A stretch of DNA of 64,000 bases. Origin: Bacteriovorax sp. PP10. Its GTDB lineage: Bacteria > Bdellovibrionota > Bacteriovoracia > Bacteriovoracales > Bacteriovoracaceae. The notes under the pieces were generated by a model. The model saw only the letters and a list, made by a program, of their open reading frames with translations. It was not told where the DNA came from and searched no databases. A program made the translations under genes and the position numbers. Each line of letters starts with the position of its first letter. Position 1 is the first letter of the stretch. The stretch lies in assembly GCF_035013165.1 (NCBI RefSeq), contig NZ_JAYGJQ010000002.1, positions 62,001 through 126,000 on the forward strand, in the 5' to 3' direction. This document shows positions 1-9,200 of the stretch, one piece after another.

Positions 1-549
1 CGAAACACCACCGTAACCTTTAATCTTTCTATCAAGAGCAGAAACAGATCCAGTTGTTAACGTGTGATCAAGTCCTAAAGGGTTACCGATCGCCAGAGCT
101 TTTTGTCCTACTAATAAACCTTTTGAATCACCACGAGGAATTGATTTTAAATTTTTTGGAATTTCTTCAAGCTTTAAAACAGCGAGATCGTTTTTTGGAT
201 CACCACCAACAAGCTTCGCGCGGTATTGTTTTTTATCTTCACGGAAAGAAACGATGAAAGCATCTCCGCCTTCAACAACATGGTAGTTCGTCACGATATG
301 ACCGGCACTATCCCAAACTAATCCAGAACCCATTCCGGCCTGAACTTCGGTTGCATCCATATCGAAAAAACCTTTAGTCTTTCTCAGGTTCGAAACGTTG
401 ACTACGGAATCTGCCGTATTTTGAAATACACTAATCGAATTTCTTTCGCTCTCAATCAGCATTGAGGCTTCTTTTATGGGTTTTGCCTGCTGTGAAAACG
501 CTGGACTGGCAAAGGCCATTGATAAAACGACTAAAAGACTTAACTTCAT
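1..549 (-). CDS. HtrA/DegP-like trypsin-type serine protease, N-terminal part
   Basis: This is the first 183 codons of an S1C (HtrA/Deg) periplasmic serine protease; the rest lies beyond the left edge. A cleavable signal peptide is visible at about residues 1-19 (ending PAFSQ), so the protein is exported. The trypsin-like fold follows: catalytic His about 90 in TNYHVV, catalytic Asp about 121 in KNDLAVLKL, then the family motif GNPLGLD near 155. The Ser-containing motif and any PDZ domains would be outside the window. The chosen ATG at 549 has GGAGGAG upstream; a second ATG directly before it at 552 is an alternative. Members of this family degrade or refold misfolded envelope proteins. The family call is firm; the exact paralogue cannot be told from the fragment. 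Confidence 0.9.
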   Translation of the reverse strand, partial: MKLSLLVVLSMAFASPAFSQQAKPIKEASMLIESERNSISVFQNTADSVVNVSNLRKTKGFFDMDATEVQAGMGSGLVWDSAGHIVTNYHVVEGGDAFIVSFREDKKQYRAKLVGGDPKNDLAVLKLEEIPKNLKSIPRGDSKGLLVGQKALAIGNPLGLDHTLTTGSVSALDRKIKGYGGVS

Positions 550-621
550 CATGAACTCCTCCTTGCATCGAATGTACTCTATAGATATAATCCCGGAAGA
601 CTTTTTGATCAAGAGGCCATT

Positions 622-1530
622 ATGGAAATTAAATTTTTTAATCGTGTTACAGGTAAAGAAGACATTGAAATGGTCTATGGTGACAAGTTCATCGAATGGC
701 TTTATGAATCAACTAGCGGAAAGAGTTTATCGACACTTATCTGCAAAGCGCCGCTCAGCAAATTTTATGGAGCGCTTCAAGACTTTCCTTTAAGTCAGCA
801 AAAAGTCGCACCGTTTATTAAAAAATTTAATATTAAAATGGAAGATTATCTTCCTGAAGATGGAAGATCAGAAAAATCTCCATACTCTTCTTTTAATCAG
901 TTTTTTATCCGTCGTTTCCGCCCAGGAAGACGTCCAATCGTACAGGCCCCTCAAGAGATGGCCGCATTTAGTGAAGCCCGTTATTTCGGCTATGAAAGCG
1001 TTAGAGACGATGAAACTGTTCCGGTTAAAGGATTCAATTTAAAACCTAAGGCACTTCTGGCCAACACGAAGTGGGAAAAAACTTTTGAAGATGGGCCGCT
1101 GCTTTTAGCTCGTCTTTGTCCGGTTGATTATCACCGCTATCACTACCCAGATGACGGAAGTATTGTAGATGACTATAGAGTAAGTGGACTTTATCACTCA
1201 GTGAATCCATTGGCGCTAAAATCAAAACAAGATATTTTAATCACTAACGAAAGACACGTAACGATTATCGACACTGTGAATTTCGGAAAGCTTGCTTACA
1301 TCGAAGTCGGTGCTATTTGTGTTGGAAAAATTATTCAATCAAAACCACTTGATAAAGGCAGAGCTTTTGCCCGCGGTGAAGAAAAAGGTTATTTCTTATT
1401 TGGCGGATCAACAGTGATCGTTGTTGGTGAAAAAGGAAAGTGGAAGCCGAGTGCTGATATTTTAGAAAATACGAAAAAAGGAATGGAGACTTATCTTCAT
1501 TTAGGAATGACTGTCGCCAATAAGGGATAG
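622..1530 (+). CDS. psd: Phosphatidylserine decarboxylase
   Basis: The 302-residue product matches phosphatidylserine decarboxylase, the inner-membrane enzyme that converts phosphatidylserine to phosphatidylethanolamine. The conserved segment VDYHRYHYPDDG (about 168-179) carries the His of the family. The self-cleavage motif is GGST near the C-terminus, with the Ser at about 263 expected to become the pyruvoyl cofactor of the small alpha subunit. The motif is GGST rather than the LGST of the E. coli enzyme. Length is usual for the family. The gene lies divergent from the protease, and its last 34 bases overlap convergently with the EEP hydrolase gene. The start at 622 has only a weak ribosome site. 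Confidence 0.93.
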   Translation: MEIKFFNRVTGKEDIEMVYGDKFIEWLYESTSGKSLSTLICKAPLSKFYGALQDFPLSQQKVAPFIKKFNIKMEDYLPEDGRSEKSPYSSFNQFFIRRFRPGRRPIVQAPQEMAAFSEARYFGYESVRDDETVPVKGFNLKPKALLANTKWEKTFEDGPLLLARLCPVDYHRYHYPDDGSIVDDYRVSGLYHSVNPLALKSKQDILITNERHVTIIDTVNFGKLAYIEVGAICVGKIIQSKPLDKGRAFARGEEKGYFLFGGSTVIVVGEKGKWKPSADILENTKKGMETYLHLGMTVANKG

Positions 1531-2270
1531 TGATCTGATGGATAGACGTTCTCAATAGAGCGCTTATCCATAACCAGACTTGTGCACTCGAAATTCTTCG
1601 GCATTAAAATCCAGTCAATACGATCTCCCGTCACAGCTTTTGTTCCAGAAAAACCATGGTGACTTGTTTCTTCAGCATAATTTTTTTCAATCCACGGATC
1701 CTTTAATCCAAAAGCATCCATCAAATCTTTTTTGACTTCAGTTAATGGCGATTCATTAAAGTCACCCATGATCATCAAAGGGCGATCGTTAATTTTTTTC
1801 ACTTCGTTAATCAACACATGAATCTGGCCCAAACGAGTTGAGCTTAAAATATGATCGAGGTGAGTGTTCACGATCATAAGTTTTTCACCGGATACTTTCA
1901 CTGTGACTTCTGCCCAAGTGCAAAGTCTGGGAAAAGCACTATCAAAATCTTTTGATCCGGGAACGTGAGGAGTTTTTGAAAGCCAGATGTCTCCGGACCT
2001 CTCAACAGAAATCGTTTGAAGGTTTACAAACAAGCACGGGTACATTCGTTCATCAATCCATGAGCGGTGAGAGTCAACTAAATCCAAATCAGGAATCGAA
2101 TCATCCAATTCTTTTATTTGAATCTGACGTCCCTCTTGTGTCGCTAAAATATCTGGTTTGAAACTCTGATAAAGATCAGCGAGTAATGGAAGCCGGTTAG
2201 GCCAGTCATGACTGCCATCACTAGGATTGGAAAATCGAATGTTACTTGTGATGATTCTTAGTTCAGTCAT
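1497..2270 (-). CDS. Endonuclease/exonuclease/phosphatase (EEP) family protein
   Basis: The 257-residue product has the full set of EEP-fold motifs: N-terminal SNIRF with the metal-site Asn, TQE (about 44-46), NTHLDH, GDFNESP and the C-terminal SDHYP catalytic His. No signal peptide is seen. The family includes metal-dependent phosphodiesterases acting on DNA, phosphoinositides or nucleotides; the substrate cannot be named from sequence. The 3' end overlaps the tail of psd on the other strand, and the start faces the sigma-54-like intergenic region. GGAC upstream of the ATG gives a modest ribosome site. Confidence 0.85.
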   Translation of the reverse strand: MTELRIITSNIRFSNPSDGSHDWPNRLPLLADLYQSFKPDILATQEGRQIQIKELDDSIPDLDLVDSHRSWIDERMYPCLFVNLQTISVERSGDIWLSKTPHVPGSKDFDSAFPRLCTWAEVTVKVSGEKLMIVNTHLDHILSSTRLGQIHVLINEVKKINDRPLMIMGDFNESPLTEVKKDLMDAFGLKDPWIEKNYAEETSHHGFSGTKAVTGDRIDWILMPKNFECTSLVMDKRSIENVYPSDHYPLLATVIPK

Positions 2271-2295
2271 GATGTCCTTATTTTAAAACACTTCA

Positions 2296-2309
2296 TTCTC
2301 ATATGAGAA
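2296..2309. promoter_or_regulatory. 14-bp perfect palindrome, possible activator site
   Basis: TTCTCATATGAGAA is its own reverse complement. It lies in the divergent gap between the EEP gene and the small regulator-like gene, about 90 bp upstream of the start site predicted from the sigma-54-like promoter. That is a usual distance for a bacterial enhancer-binding protein site. A looser copy of one half (ATTCTCTGAA) follows just downstream. Function is inferred. Confidence 0.4.
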
Positions 2310-2371
2310 CACTATTCTCTGAAACTGTGAATTTCTCTCTCATAAATTCCGTCAGTTAGACCAATTTTTCT

Positions 2372-2388
2372 TTGGCACAGGTAATGCT
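2372..2388 (+). promoter_or_regulatory. Sigma-54-type (-24/-12) promoter candidate
   Basis: The sequence TTGGCAC-AGGTA-ATGCT has GG and GC separated by exactly 10 bases, as in sigma-54 promoters (consensus TTGGCAC-N5-TTGC). The -24 element is a perfect match and the -12 element differs by one base. The predicted start site near 2398 lies just ahead of the CGGAGG ribosome site and the ATG at 2414. It would drive the two genes at 2414-3289. Confidence 0.55.
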
Positions 2389-2413
2389 TTAGTGAGTCAT
2401 AACGGAGGAACTC

Positions 2414-2749
2414 ATGGACTTACAAATGACAATTTTAAATCAATACATGCTTTTGAATAATAAACCGACTTTAAAGAAAATTTCGGCCGACACTGGGATT
2501 CAACTTACAAGAATTTTTAGGCTTTTTAACGGAAGCACGATGAAACTTTCTGAGTACCAGATTTTTAATCGCAAAGTGAAAGAGAAAATGGGTCTAACTG
2601 ATGGATTAGAGGCCATTGCTTTTGAATGTTCGATGAAATTAAGTCCTGATGCCATCAAGGATTTAGAAGTTTTTTTAAAACGAAAAATCGAAACATGGAA
2701 ACTTTCTCAAATCCAAAAACAAACAAGAGTCACAACTTTAACAGCGTAA
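2414..2749 (+). CDS. Small putative DNA-binding protein
   Basis: I do not recognise a named family for this 111-residue protein. Residues about 17-40 (TLKKISADTGIQLTRIFRLFNGS) read like a helix-turn-helix in which a small helix is followed by a recognition helix. The rest is charged and helical. A strong ribosome site (CGGAGG) precedes the ATG. It is the first gene after a sigma-54-like promoter and is followed 18 bases later by a second small protein, so the two look co-transcribed. A regulator role is inference from the HTH-like segment and context. Confidence 0.55.
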   Translation: MDLQMTILNQYMLLNNKPTLKKISADTGIQLTRIFRLFNGSTMKLSEYQIFNRKVKEKMGLTDGLEAIAFECSMKLSPDAIKDLEVFLKRKIETWKLSQIQKQTRVTTLTA

Positions 2750-2767
2750 ATAACGCGCGGAGAATTT

Positions 2768-3289
2768 ATGAAAGACGGACTATTAATGATCGAGAGAATT
2801 GTTATTGAATCGCTTAGTAAAAAAGAAAAGAACATCCAAGAGATTGAAATTGATACGAATTTAGCTCACGGGTTGTTACTAAACATCCTTCCTAATTTAC
2901 TAATGCGTAACATGATTAAATATAAAAATGGTACTTACTCGATCGATAAAGAGCAGTGCTTTTCATGGCTGGCAGAAGTGAATAAGAAGGAAAACGTGAA
3001 AGAAGAGGCCAAAGAAATTTTCACTTCTCTGGTTAATCAGTACTTTAAAAAAGATCCGCTCCTTACTCCGCAAGTTGGTCCACAATTGAAGATTCAAAAA
3101 ATGTGGTTAACCCGTGATGAAGAAATGATTTTAAAATCTCATATGGCAACACTCGAAGCTTTTTTCAATGGAGTAAAAGAGACAAGAAAGTATCATCCTC
3201 AGAGGGAAAAAACGTGTGAACAAAGAGTCGTTATTTGGGGGGCAACTTGCTACTCGGATTTAGTAGAGGGAGTTTTACAGGCAGTTTAG
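2768..3289 (+). CDS. Hypothetical protein with winged-helix-like N-terminus
   Basis: The 173-residue product is unrecognised. Its first 65 residues alternate helix-forming and short beta segments (IQEIEIDTNLAHGLLLNIL, then NMIKYKNGTYSI), which resembles a winged-helix domain. The remainder is mostly helical and charged, with two Cys near the C-terminus. It lacks a signal peptide and transmembrane segments. It lies 18 bases behind the small HTH-like gene and is probably in the same transcript. It might be a partner or co-regulator; nothing more specific can be supported. Confidence 0.5.
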   Translation: MKDGLLMIERIVIESLSKKEKNIQEIEIDTNLAHGLLLNILPNLLMRNMIKYKNGTYSIDKEQCFSWLAEVNKKENVKEEAKEIFTSLVNQYFKKDPLLTPQVGPQLKIQKMWLTRDEEMILKSHMATLEAFFNGVKETRKYHPQREKTCEQRVVIWGATCYSDLVEGVLQAV

Positions 3290-3323
3290 ACAAAATATTT
3301 TTCACTTTTTTTTACGAAGACAG

Positions 3324-3353
3324 TTGACTTAAATACCATAAAAGTAATATAAA
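3324..3353 (+). promoter_or_regulatory. Vegetative promoter for the small lipoprotein
   Basis: A -35 box TTGACT (3324-3329) and a -10 box TATAAA (3348-3353), each one base from consensus, are separated by 18 bases. They lie upstream of the lipoprotein gene, predicting a leader of about 55 nt that contains the AGGAG ribosome site. Confidence 0.6.
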
Positions 3354-3416
3354 TTTAGTAATCATTATTGTGCACGGTAACACGTCATCATCGTTATTAA
3401 TTTTAGGAGATTTGAG

Positions 3417-3629
3417 ATGAAAAAATTATTAGTTCTTGCTCTTGTTGTATCTGCAATGTCTTTCGGTTGTTCAAAAAAAGAAGAAACAACTACAACTACT
3501 GAAACAGCTCCAGCTGCTACAACTGAAGTTGCTCCAGCAACTGAAACAACTACAACTGAAACTACAGCTACAGAAGCTGCTCCAGCTGCAGAAGCTGCAC
3601 CTGCTGCAGAAGCTGCTCCAGCTCACTAG
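3417..3629 (+). CDS. Small Thr/Glu/Ala/Pro-rich lipoprotein
   Basis: This 70-residue protein has a typical lipoprotein signal: a charged MKK start, a hydrophobic core and the lipobox SFGC, giving lipidation at Cys18. The mature part is almost entirely Thr, Glu, Ala and Pro (TTTTET, APAAT, EAAPAA repeats). That composition indicates a disordered, acidic tail on the envelope surface or in the periplasm. The gene stands alone with its own promoter and a strong terminator, typical of an abundant small envelope protein. The codon repetition (ACT/GCT/GAA runs) makes the tail prone to length change. No specific function can be assigned. Confidence 0.8.
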   Translation: MKKLLVLALVVSAMSFGCSKKEETTTTTETAPAATTEVAPATETTTTETTATEAAPAAEAAPAAEAAPAH

Positions 3630-3664
3630 TTATTAATTCACTCTTAGGAGTGTTTAGATAATAT

Positions 3665-3694
3665 AAAAAAGGCTTCCTTCGGGAAGCCTTTTTT
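3665..3694. terminator. Bidirectional Rho-independent terminator
   Basis: A GGCTTCC / GGAAGCC stem closes on a TTCG tetraloop. It is flanked by six A on the left and six T on the right, so it works on both strands. It ends the lipoprotein transcript and also serves the minus-strand metF-metH operon that converges on it. Confidence 0.92.
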
Positions 3695-3716
3695 ATTTGT
3701 GCTTTTTGAATTGTTT

Positions 3717-4187
3717 TTAGCCTTCGAATCCATGCGTCGTGATCATCTCTTCTACAAGATCCACTAACTTATGCTCAATATCCTTATTCTCAGGAGAGTC
3801 TTCACAACATTGAAGATAACCCAGCATTTTCGGAAACGGAGTCGTGCGCCCTTCTTTCTTCAGCCATTCAGTAAAATAGGTAATGGCGTTAAGCCAGGCA
3901 TAGAGAGAGTATTCGGAGTGATCGATCACGCGGAAGAAATACTCCACTGCGGATGATCCAGTCGGGCGCTCTTTTGAATCTTGATAGAGAAGTCTCACCA
4001 TCATTTCAGTGTGAGCAATAGTCGCGTCTCCCTTTGTCAGGCGGACGAGGTTTCTGTCAGACAAAAACTTTACAGGAATAGTGGCTCTGGCATATTCCAG
4101 AGTCGCACGCCATTCTTCGCCCTTAAGCTCGATGACTTCTTCTATCGTAGTAACGTTCTTTTTATATTCAACTTTATTTTGGTTCAT
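3717..4187 (-). CDS. Hypothetical protein downstream of metH
   Basis: The 156-residue product is not recognised. It is soluble, mostly helical, rich in Glu and Lys, and has a Cys-Cys pair near residue 129 (LQCCEDSPE). The start overlaps the last 14 bases of metH, so it is very likely translated from the metF-metH mRNA and ends just before the shared terminator. Co-transcription hints at a link with one-carbon or methionine metabolism, but nothing in the protein itself shows this. Confidence 0.6.
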   Translation of the reverse strand: MNQNKVEYKKNVTTIEEVIELKGEEWRATLEYARATIPVKFLSDRNLVRLTKGDATIAHTEMMVRLLYQDSKERPTGSSAVEYFFRVIDHSEYSLYAWLNAITYFTEWLKKEGRTTPFPKMLGYLQCCEDSPENKDIEHKLVDLVEEMITTHGFEG

Positions 4188-7100
4188 ATCCTAAATTCGG
4201 TGAAAGCCATTTTTCGATGTACTCTTTCGAGAGACCCTTTCTTTTAGCATAGTCCTCAATTTGATCTTGTCCAAGACTTCCGACATTGAAATATTTTGCC
4301 TCAGGGTGATTGAAGTAAAATCCTGAAACTGAGCTTGGTGGATTCATCGCGAAGTTTTCAGTTAGAGTTACGTGAGTTCTCTCGTCGGCCTCTAGTAGAT
4401 CCCAAAGGATTTGCTTTTCAGTATGGTCAGGGCAGGCAGGATATCCTGGGGCCGGACGTACACCTCTGTATTTTTCTTTGATCAGGTCGTCGTTTGATAA
4501 GTTTTCGTCTAAACCGTAACCAAAAATCTCGCGCACTTTTTTGTGAGCAAGTTCGGCCAGGGCCTCAGCGACACGGTCTCCGATGGCCTTCACCATGATA
4601 GATGAGTAGTCGTCATTTTTATCCTGGAAGCTTTTAGCGAAAGTTTCGACTTCATGACCGGCAGTCACAACGAATCCACCAAAGTAGTCGTTATGGCCTT
4701 CTGGTGCGATGAAATCGGCAAGGGAGTGGTAAACTCCGTCGTCACCAAGTTTTTCTTTTTGCTGGCGAAGGAAGTGAAGAGTTGTCTTATTATTTACGAC
4801 AACATCGTCGCCTTGTGAATAAGCTGGAAAAATACCAACCAATACCTGAGGTTTGAAGATTTGTTTTTTAATGATCTGGTTTAGTAAAAGTTGAGCATCG
4901 TTAAAAAGCTTTTGAGCTTCTTGTCCGTACTTTTCGTTACCCAAAATTTTTGGATAAGTTCCTTTTAGTTCCCAAGTCCAGAAGAAAGGAGACCAGTCGA
5001 TGTAAGGGACAACTTCTTCAAGAGAGATGTCTAGATTGAAAATTCCTGTTTTGTTAGGTTTTGCAATTTCAACTTCATTCCAGTTTGTTTTAAACGCGTG
5101 AGCTTTTGCTTCAGTGTATGGGATCAGAACATTTTCCTGAGCTTGGTTTGCGTGACGTTGTCTTAATGATTCGAAAGATTCGTTCATTTGAGCAACATAA
5201 GCGTCTCTGCGTTCTGGAGATAATAGGTTTGTGCAGACTTCGATAACTAACGAAGCATCACCAACGTGGGCCATAGGAGATTTGTAATGTTGAGCGATTT
5301 TAATAGCTGTGTGAGCTTTTGAAGTTGTTGCTCCACCGATAAGAAGAGGGACTTTAAAACCCTGACGTTCCATCTCTTTTGCTACGTGAACCATTTCATC
5401 CAATGAAGGAGTGATAAGTCCAGATAGACCGATGATGTCTGCTTTGTGTTCAATGGCAGCGTCCAGAATTTTCTGAGCAGAAACCATAACTCCCAGATCG
5501 ATCACTTTATAACCGTTACAAGCTAGAACAACTCCAACGATATTTTTTCCGATATCGTGAACGTCACCTTTAACAGTCGCGATTACGAAGACACCTTGTT
5601 CGCGGACAACTTCTTTGGCCTCTAGTTTTTCTTGCTCCATAAAAGGTTCAAGATAAGCTACGGCCTTTTTCATCACTCGAGCCGACTTAACAACTTGAGG
5701 AAGGAACATTTTCCCTTCACCAAATAGGCCACCAACGATTTTCATCCCGTCCATTAGGGGACCTTCGATAACATTTAGCGGGCGACCAAGTTTTTTTCTA
5801 GCTTCTTCAGTATCTAGTTCGATGTATTGATCTAGGCCTTTAACCATGGCGTATGAAATGCGCTCTTCCAGAGAGAAGTTTCGCCATTCATCAACTTTGA
5901 CTTCAGCTTTATTTGAATTTTGACTTTTTAGTTTTTCGGCCAGCTCTAATAGTTCTTCAGTTGCGTTGTCATGCAGGTTTAAAACCACGGCTTCGCATTT
6001 TTCTTTTAGATCAGGGTTTAGGTCGTCGTATACGCCAAGCATTCCGGCGTTAACGATTCCCATGTCTAATCCAGCTTTAATCGCGTGGTATAAAAAGACT
6101 GAGTGGATAGCTTCTCTTACGATATTGTTTCCACGGAATGAGAATGAAAGGTTTGAAACTCCACCAGACGTCAGTGCACCTGGACAGACTTTTTTAATTT
6201 CTCTGACGGCTTCAATGAAGTTTACTCCGTAAGAGTTGTGCTCATCGATACCTGTTGCAACGGTTAGGATGTTGGCGTCGAAGATAATATCGCACGGATC
6301 AAAATCTAGTTTTTCAATCAGAAGGTCGTAAGCGCGTTTACAGATGCGAACTTTTTCACTTTGGCTTGCGGCCTGACCTTGTTCATCAAAGGCCATGATG
6401 ACGGCAGCAGCACCGTAACGTTGGATAAGTCTGGCGTGCTCAAGAAATGTTTCTTCGCCTTCTTTTAAGGAAATCGAATTTACGATCGCTTTACCTTGAA
6501 CGCATTTTAATCCAGCTTCGATGACTTCCCATTTAGAAGAGTCAATCATAACTGGGACGCGAGAGATATCGGGTTCACTTGCTACTAAATTTAAGAAGTG
6601 GACCATGCATGCTTTCGAATCGAGTAAACCTTCATCGAAGTTAATGTCGATAATGTTCGCGCCGTTTTCTACCTGTTGTCTGGCAACTGAGAGAGCTTCG
6701 TCGAAATTTCCTGCTTTAATTAATTTTGCGAATAAAGGGGAGCCGGTGACGTTTGTGCGTTCACCGACCATATAAAAAGGCTTGTTGTGTGTAACTTCAA
6801 TTGTAAATGGTTCTAGACCAGAAAGCCTAGTAGCTTTTTTGATTTCTGGCTTAATTCTTGGTTTTTTTACTCTGCACTTTTTAGCAATAGCGTTGATGTG
6901 ATCAGGAGTTGTTCCACAGCATCCACCAAGAATGTTAATAAAGCCGGCATCAACGAACTCACCAACGAACTTTGCAGTCATCACTGGTGTCTCATCATAG
7001 CCTGTCGGGCTTAGTGGGTTAGGCAGTCCGGCGTTCGGATAGCAGCTCACATAGCAGTCAGCAATGTTTGATAATTCTTCTAGGTATGGACGCATTTCTT

Positions 7101-7860
7101 TTGCACCAAGGGCGCAGTTTAATCCAACCGATAATGGTTTTGCGTGACGGACAGAGTTCCAGAATGCTTCTGTCGTTTGTCCAGAAAGTGTTCTACCGCT
7201 GGCATCAGTGATTGTTACTGAAAGCATAAGCGGGAATTTTATTTGGACTTCTTCCTGAAATTTTTCAACAGCGAAGATGGCCGCTTTTAAGTTTAGTGTA
7301 TCGAAAGTTGTTTCTGGCAGAAGAATGTCAGCTCCACCTTCGATTAAAGCTTTCACTTGTTCGTAGTAGTTTTGAACTAGCTCGTCGAAAGTGATTGTTC
7401 TAAAGGCCGGGTTGTTTACATCCGGAGACATTGAGAGTGTTCTGTTTGTTGGGCCTAGGGCGCCGGCAACGTAGCACTTTCTATCTGGGTTTTTTGCCAT
7501 GAAATCAGTACAAGCTTTTTTAGCGAGTTTTGCTGATTGGAAATTGATATCGTAAACCGCGTGTTCCAGATCGTAATCTTTTTGCGCGATTCTTGTTCCT
7601 GAAAAAGTATTTGTCTCGATGATGTCAGCGCCGGCTTCCAGGTATTCTGTGTGAATAGCATAGATGACGTCTGGTCTTGTCAGAGACAGGAGATCGTTGT
7701 TTCCCTTGAGGTCACTTGGGTGATTTTCAAAATGACCTTTCCTGAAGTCTTCTTCTTGAAGCTTATAGGTTTGGATCATCGTTCCCATGGCGCCATCGAG
7801 AAATAGGATTTTCTCTGAAAGAGTTTTTTCGAGTTCAATAAGAGTTGAATGTTTTTTCAT
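4174..7860 (-). CDS. metH: Cobalamin-dependent methionine synthase
   Basis: The 1228-residue product has the length and domain order of MetH, which transfers the methyl group of 5-methyltetrahydrofolate to homocysteine through cobalamin. The N-terminal homocysteine domain (1 to about 340) has the zinc ligands in GLNCALGA and [10 protein letters not shown]. The pterin-binding domain follows (about 355-620; [12 protein letters not shown]). The B12-binding region carries DVHDIGKN (about residue 760), whose His coordinates cobalt. The C-terminal AdoMet reactivation domain (about 900-1228) contains [12 protein letters not shown]. The gene begins 5 bases after metF and overlaps the hypothetical gene at 3717-4187, giving a three-gene operon. 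No cobalamin or SAM riboswitch was seen upstream. Confidence 0.98.
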   Translation of the reverse strand: MKKHSTLIELEKTLSEKILFLDGAMGTMIQTYKLQEEDFRKGHFENHPSDLKGNNDLLSLTRPDVIYAIHTEYLEAGADIIETNTFSGTRIAQKDYDLEHAVYDINFQSAKLAKKACTDFMAKNPDRKCYVAGALGPTNRTLSMSPDVNNPAFRTITFDELVQNYYEQVKALIEGGADILLPETTFDTLNLKAAIFAVEKFQEEVQIKFPLMLSVTITDASGRTLSGQTTEAFWNSVRHAKPLSVGLNCALGAKEMRPYLEELSNIADCYVSCYPNAGLPNPLSPTGYDETPVMTAKFVGEFVDAGFINILGGCCGTTPDHINAIAKKCRVKKPRIKPEIKKATRLSGLEPFTIEVTHNKPFYMVGERTNVTGSPLFAKLIKAGNFDEALSVARQQVENGANIIDINFDEGLLDSKACMVHFLNLVASEPDISRVPVMIDSSKWEVIEAGLKCVQGKAIVNSISLKEGEETFLEHARLIQRYGAAAVIMAFDEQGQAASQSEKVRICKRAYDLLIEKLDFDPCDIIFDANILTVATGIDEHNSYGVNFIEAVREIKKVCPGALTSGGVSNLSFSFRGNNIVREAIHSVFLYHAIKAGLDMGIVNAGMLGVYDDLNPDLKEKCEAVVLNLHDNATEELLELAEKLKSQNSNKAEVKVDEWRNFSLEERISYAMVKGLDQYIELDTEEARKKLGRPLNVIEGPLMDGMKIVGGLFGEGKMFLPQVVKSARVMKKAVAYLEPFMEQEKLEAKEVVREQGVFVIATVKGDVHDIGKNIVGVVLACNGYKVIDLGVMVSAQKILDAAIEHKADIIGLSGLITPSLDEMVHVAKEMERQGFKVPLLIGGATTSKAHTAIKIAQHYKSPMAHVGDASLVIEVCTNLLSPERRDAYVAQMNESFESLRQRHANQAQENVLIPYTEAKAHAFKTNWNEVEIAKPNKTGIFNLDISLEEVVPYIDWSPFFWTWELKGTYPKILGNEKYGQEAQKLFNDAQLLLNQIIKKQIFKPQVLVGIFPAYSQGDDVVVNNKTTLHFLRQQKEKLGDDGVYHSLADFIAPEGHNDYFGGFVVTAGHEVETFAKSFQDKNDDYSSIMVKAIGDRVAEALAELAHKKVREIFGYGLDENLSNDDLIKEKYRGVRPAPGYPACPDHTEKQILWDLLEADERTHVTLTENFAMNPPSSVSGFYFNHPEAKYFNVGSLGQDQIEDYAKRKGLSKEYIEKWLSPNLGYEPK

Positions 7861-7865
7861 TTTAT

Positions 7866-8813
7866 TTACTTTTGATATTTTTTTACAATATCTACAACGT
7901 TGTTAGTATCGTTCATGATGTAGAAGTGAATGCACGGAGCTCCACCTTCTAGTAATCCCTTCACTTGATTGTCTGCCCATCGTTTTCCGATTTCGCCGAC
8001 ATTCTTCGGGTCTTTCGTTACTGTTTCTACCAGTTCATCTGGGAAATCGATATAGAAATTTTTTGGGATCGAAGTAAGTTGAGTCGCGTTCTTTAGGATT
8101 TTGATTCCTGGAATAATGGGAACAGTGATTCCTGCTGCGCGAGCTTGTCTTACGAATTCGAAATAGTGATTGTTGTCAAAAAACATTTGAGTGACTACGT
8201 AGTCTGCACCAGCATCGACTTTTTTCTTTAAGTTGAAAAGATCTAGTTTTAGGTTGGGAGCTTCGAAGTGTTTTTCTGGGTAAGCGGCAACACCTACACA
8301 GAAATCGAATTTTGATCCGCCTTCGATTTCATCAAGGAATTTTCCTTGATTGATGTCTTTGATTTGTTCAACTAGATCTGAAGCGTAATAATTTGTCGTA
8401 CGGTTCTTTGAGATTTCTTTTTTATAGTTTGGCCCGTCACCACGAAGGGCAAGGACATTATGGATGCCTAAGAAGTTTAACTCTAATAGAGCGTCTTCTG
8501 TTTCTTCTTTTGTGAAACCTAAGCAAAGCATATGCACAACGGTGTCGATTCTGAAGCGGTTTTGGATGATTCCGCAAATGCCGATTGTTCCTGGGCGCTT
8601 TTTGAAAATTTTGCGTTCGATTGATCCGTCTTCTTTTTCGTTGTAGTAGGCCGAAGATGAATGGGATGTTACGTCGATCCAAGCTGGGCTGACCGGGCTT
8701 AGGGTTTCGACGATGTCGATGATGTCTTGAACCGATCTACCTCTTGGAGGTGGGACGATTTCGTAACTGAATAGAGGATTTTTAGCGAGTTCTAAATGTT
8801 CTATTACTTTCAT
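7866..8813 (-). CDS. metF: Methylenetetrahydrofolate reductase
   Basis: This 315-residue flavoprotein reduces 5,10-methylenetetrahydrofolate to the 5-methyl form used by the adjacent MetH. Family motifs include the N-terminal [11 protein letters not shown], the catalytic-Glu region, DVTSHSS and VTQMFFDN for the barrel core, and IPGIKIL. The start is placed at 8813 because [11 protein letters not shown] matches the usual N-terminus of the family. An in-frame start at 8849 would add 12 residues unlike the family. No ribosome site precedes 8813; a TATAAT box sits 7 bases upstream instead, suggesting a leaderless mRNA. It shares an operon with metH. Confidence 0.96.
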   Translation of the reverse strand: MKVIEHLELAKNPLFSYEIVPPPRGRSVQDIIDIVETLSPVSPAWIDVTSHSSSAYYNEKEDGSIERKIFKKRPGTIGICGIIQNRFRIDTVVHMLCLGFTKEETEDALLELNFLGIHNVLALRGDGPNYKKEISKNRTTNYYASDLVEQIKDINQGKFLDEIEGGSKFDFCVGVAAYPEKHFEAPNLKLDLFNLKKKVDAGADYVVTQMFFDNNHYFEFVRQARAAGITVPIIPGIKILKNATQLTSIPKNFYIDFPDELVETVTKDPKNVGEIGKRWADNQVKGLLEGGAPCIHFYIMNDTNNVVDIVKKYQK

Positions 8814-8820
8814 AGGGAGG

Positions 8821-8826
8821 ATTATA
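8821..8826 (-). promoter_or_regulatory. -10 box immediately upstream of metF
   Basis: On the minus strand a consensus TATAAT ends 7 bases before the metF ATG at 8813. Initiation at the normal distance would begin the transcript at or next to the start codon. The intervening CCTCCCT is not a ribosome-binding sequence. No good -35 box is visible, so the call is tentative. Confidence 0.4.
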
Positions 8827-8876
8827 GCAGGATTTTGGCCATAGATCACTCGATTAATGATTAATTTAAACTGGGT

Positions 8877-9089
8877 TTAAGCTAAATTTGGAACGACTTT
8901 TAAGCTTATGCCTTCATCTGGATTATAATCGAAATGTAGGATTTCAAGGCCGATAACCTTACCGTCTTTATTCTTCATGACTATGATCTCATCGTCAGTC
9001 AGTTCAGAGACAAACTCTTCTTTGGCATCACTAAAATGAATTGTTAAGGTTTTTCCAATATTGTCGTGAATGAGATTTATTTTAGCCAT
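8877..9089 (-). CDS. DUF2283-like small protein
   Basis: The 70-residue protein has the short beta-rich pattern of DUF2283-type proteins (IHFSDAKEEF, then EIIVMKNKDGKVIGLEILHF). GGAG lies upstream of the ATG in the leader. It is encoded 63 bases upstream of metF on the same strand and could share transcription with it. No enzymatic residues are evident, and members of this family have no firm function. Confidence 0.6.
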   Translation of the reverse strand: MAKINLIHDNIGKTLTIHFSDAKEEFVSELTDDEIIVMKNKDGKVIGLEILHFDYNPDEGISLKVVPNLA

Positions 9090-9200
9090 AGAATTTCTCC
9101 GCTTTTGACGCTATCACTAGATCGAATAAATGTCAGTTTTTGAATATGTAGCTAAAAATCTTTTGTAGTAGAGATCCTCACCACTTATACTTAGAGTATT

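Noticed and set aside
3436-3636. A Leu/Gln-rich frame overlapping the small lipoprotein gene.
   Set aside because: It is the shifted reading of the ACT/GCT codon repeats and lacks its own ribosome site.
8814-8876. A cobalamin or SAM riboswitch upstream of metF-metH.
   Set aside because: The gap is only 63 bases, has no B12-box or SAM-box pattern, and the -10 box sits next to the ATG.
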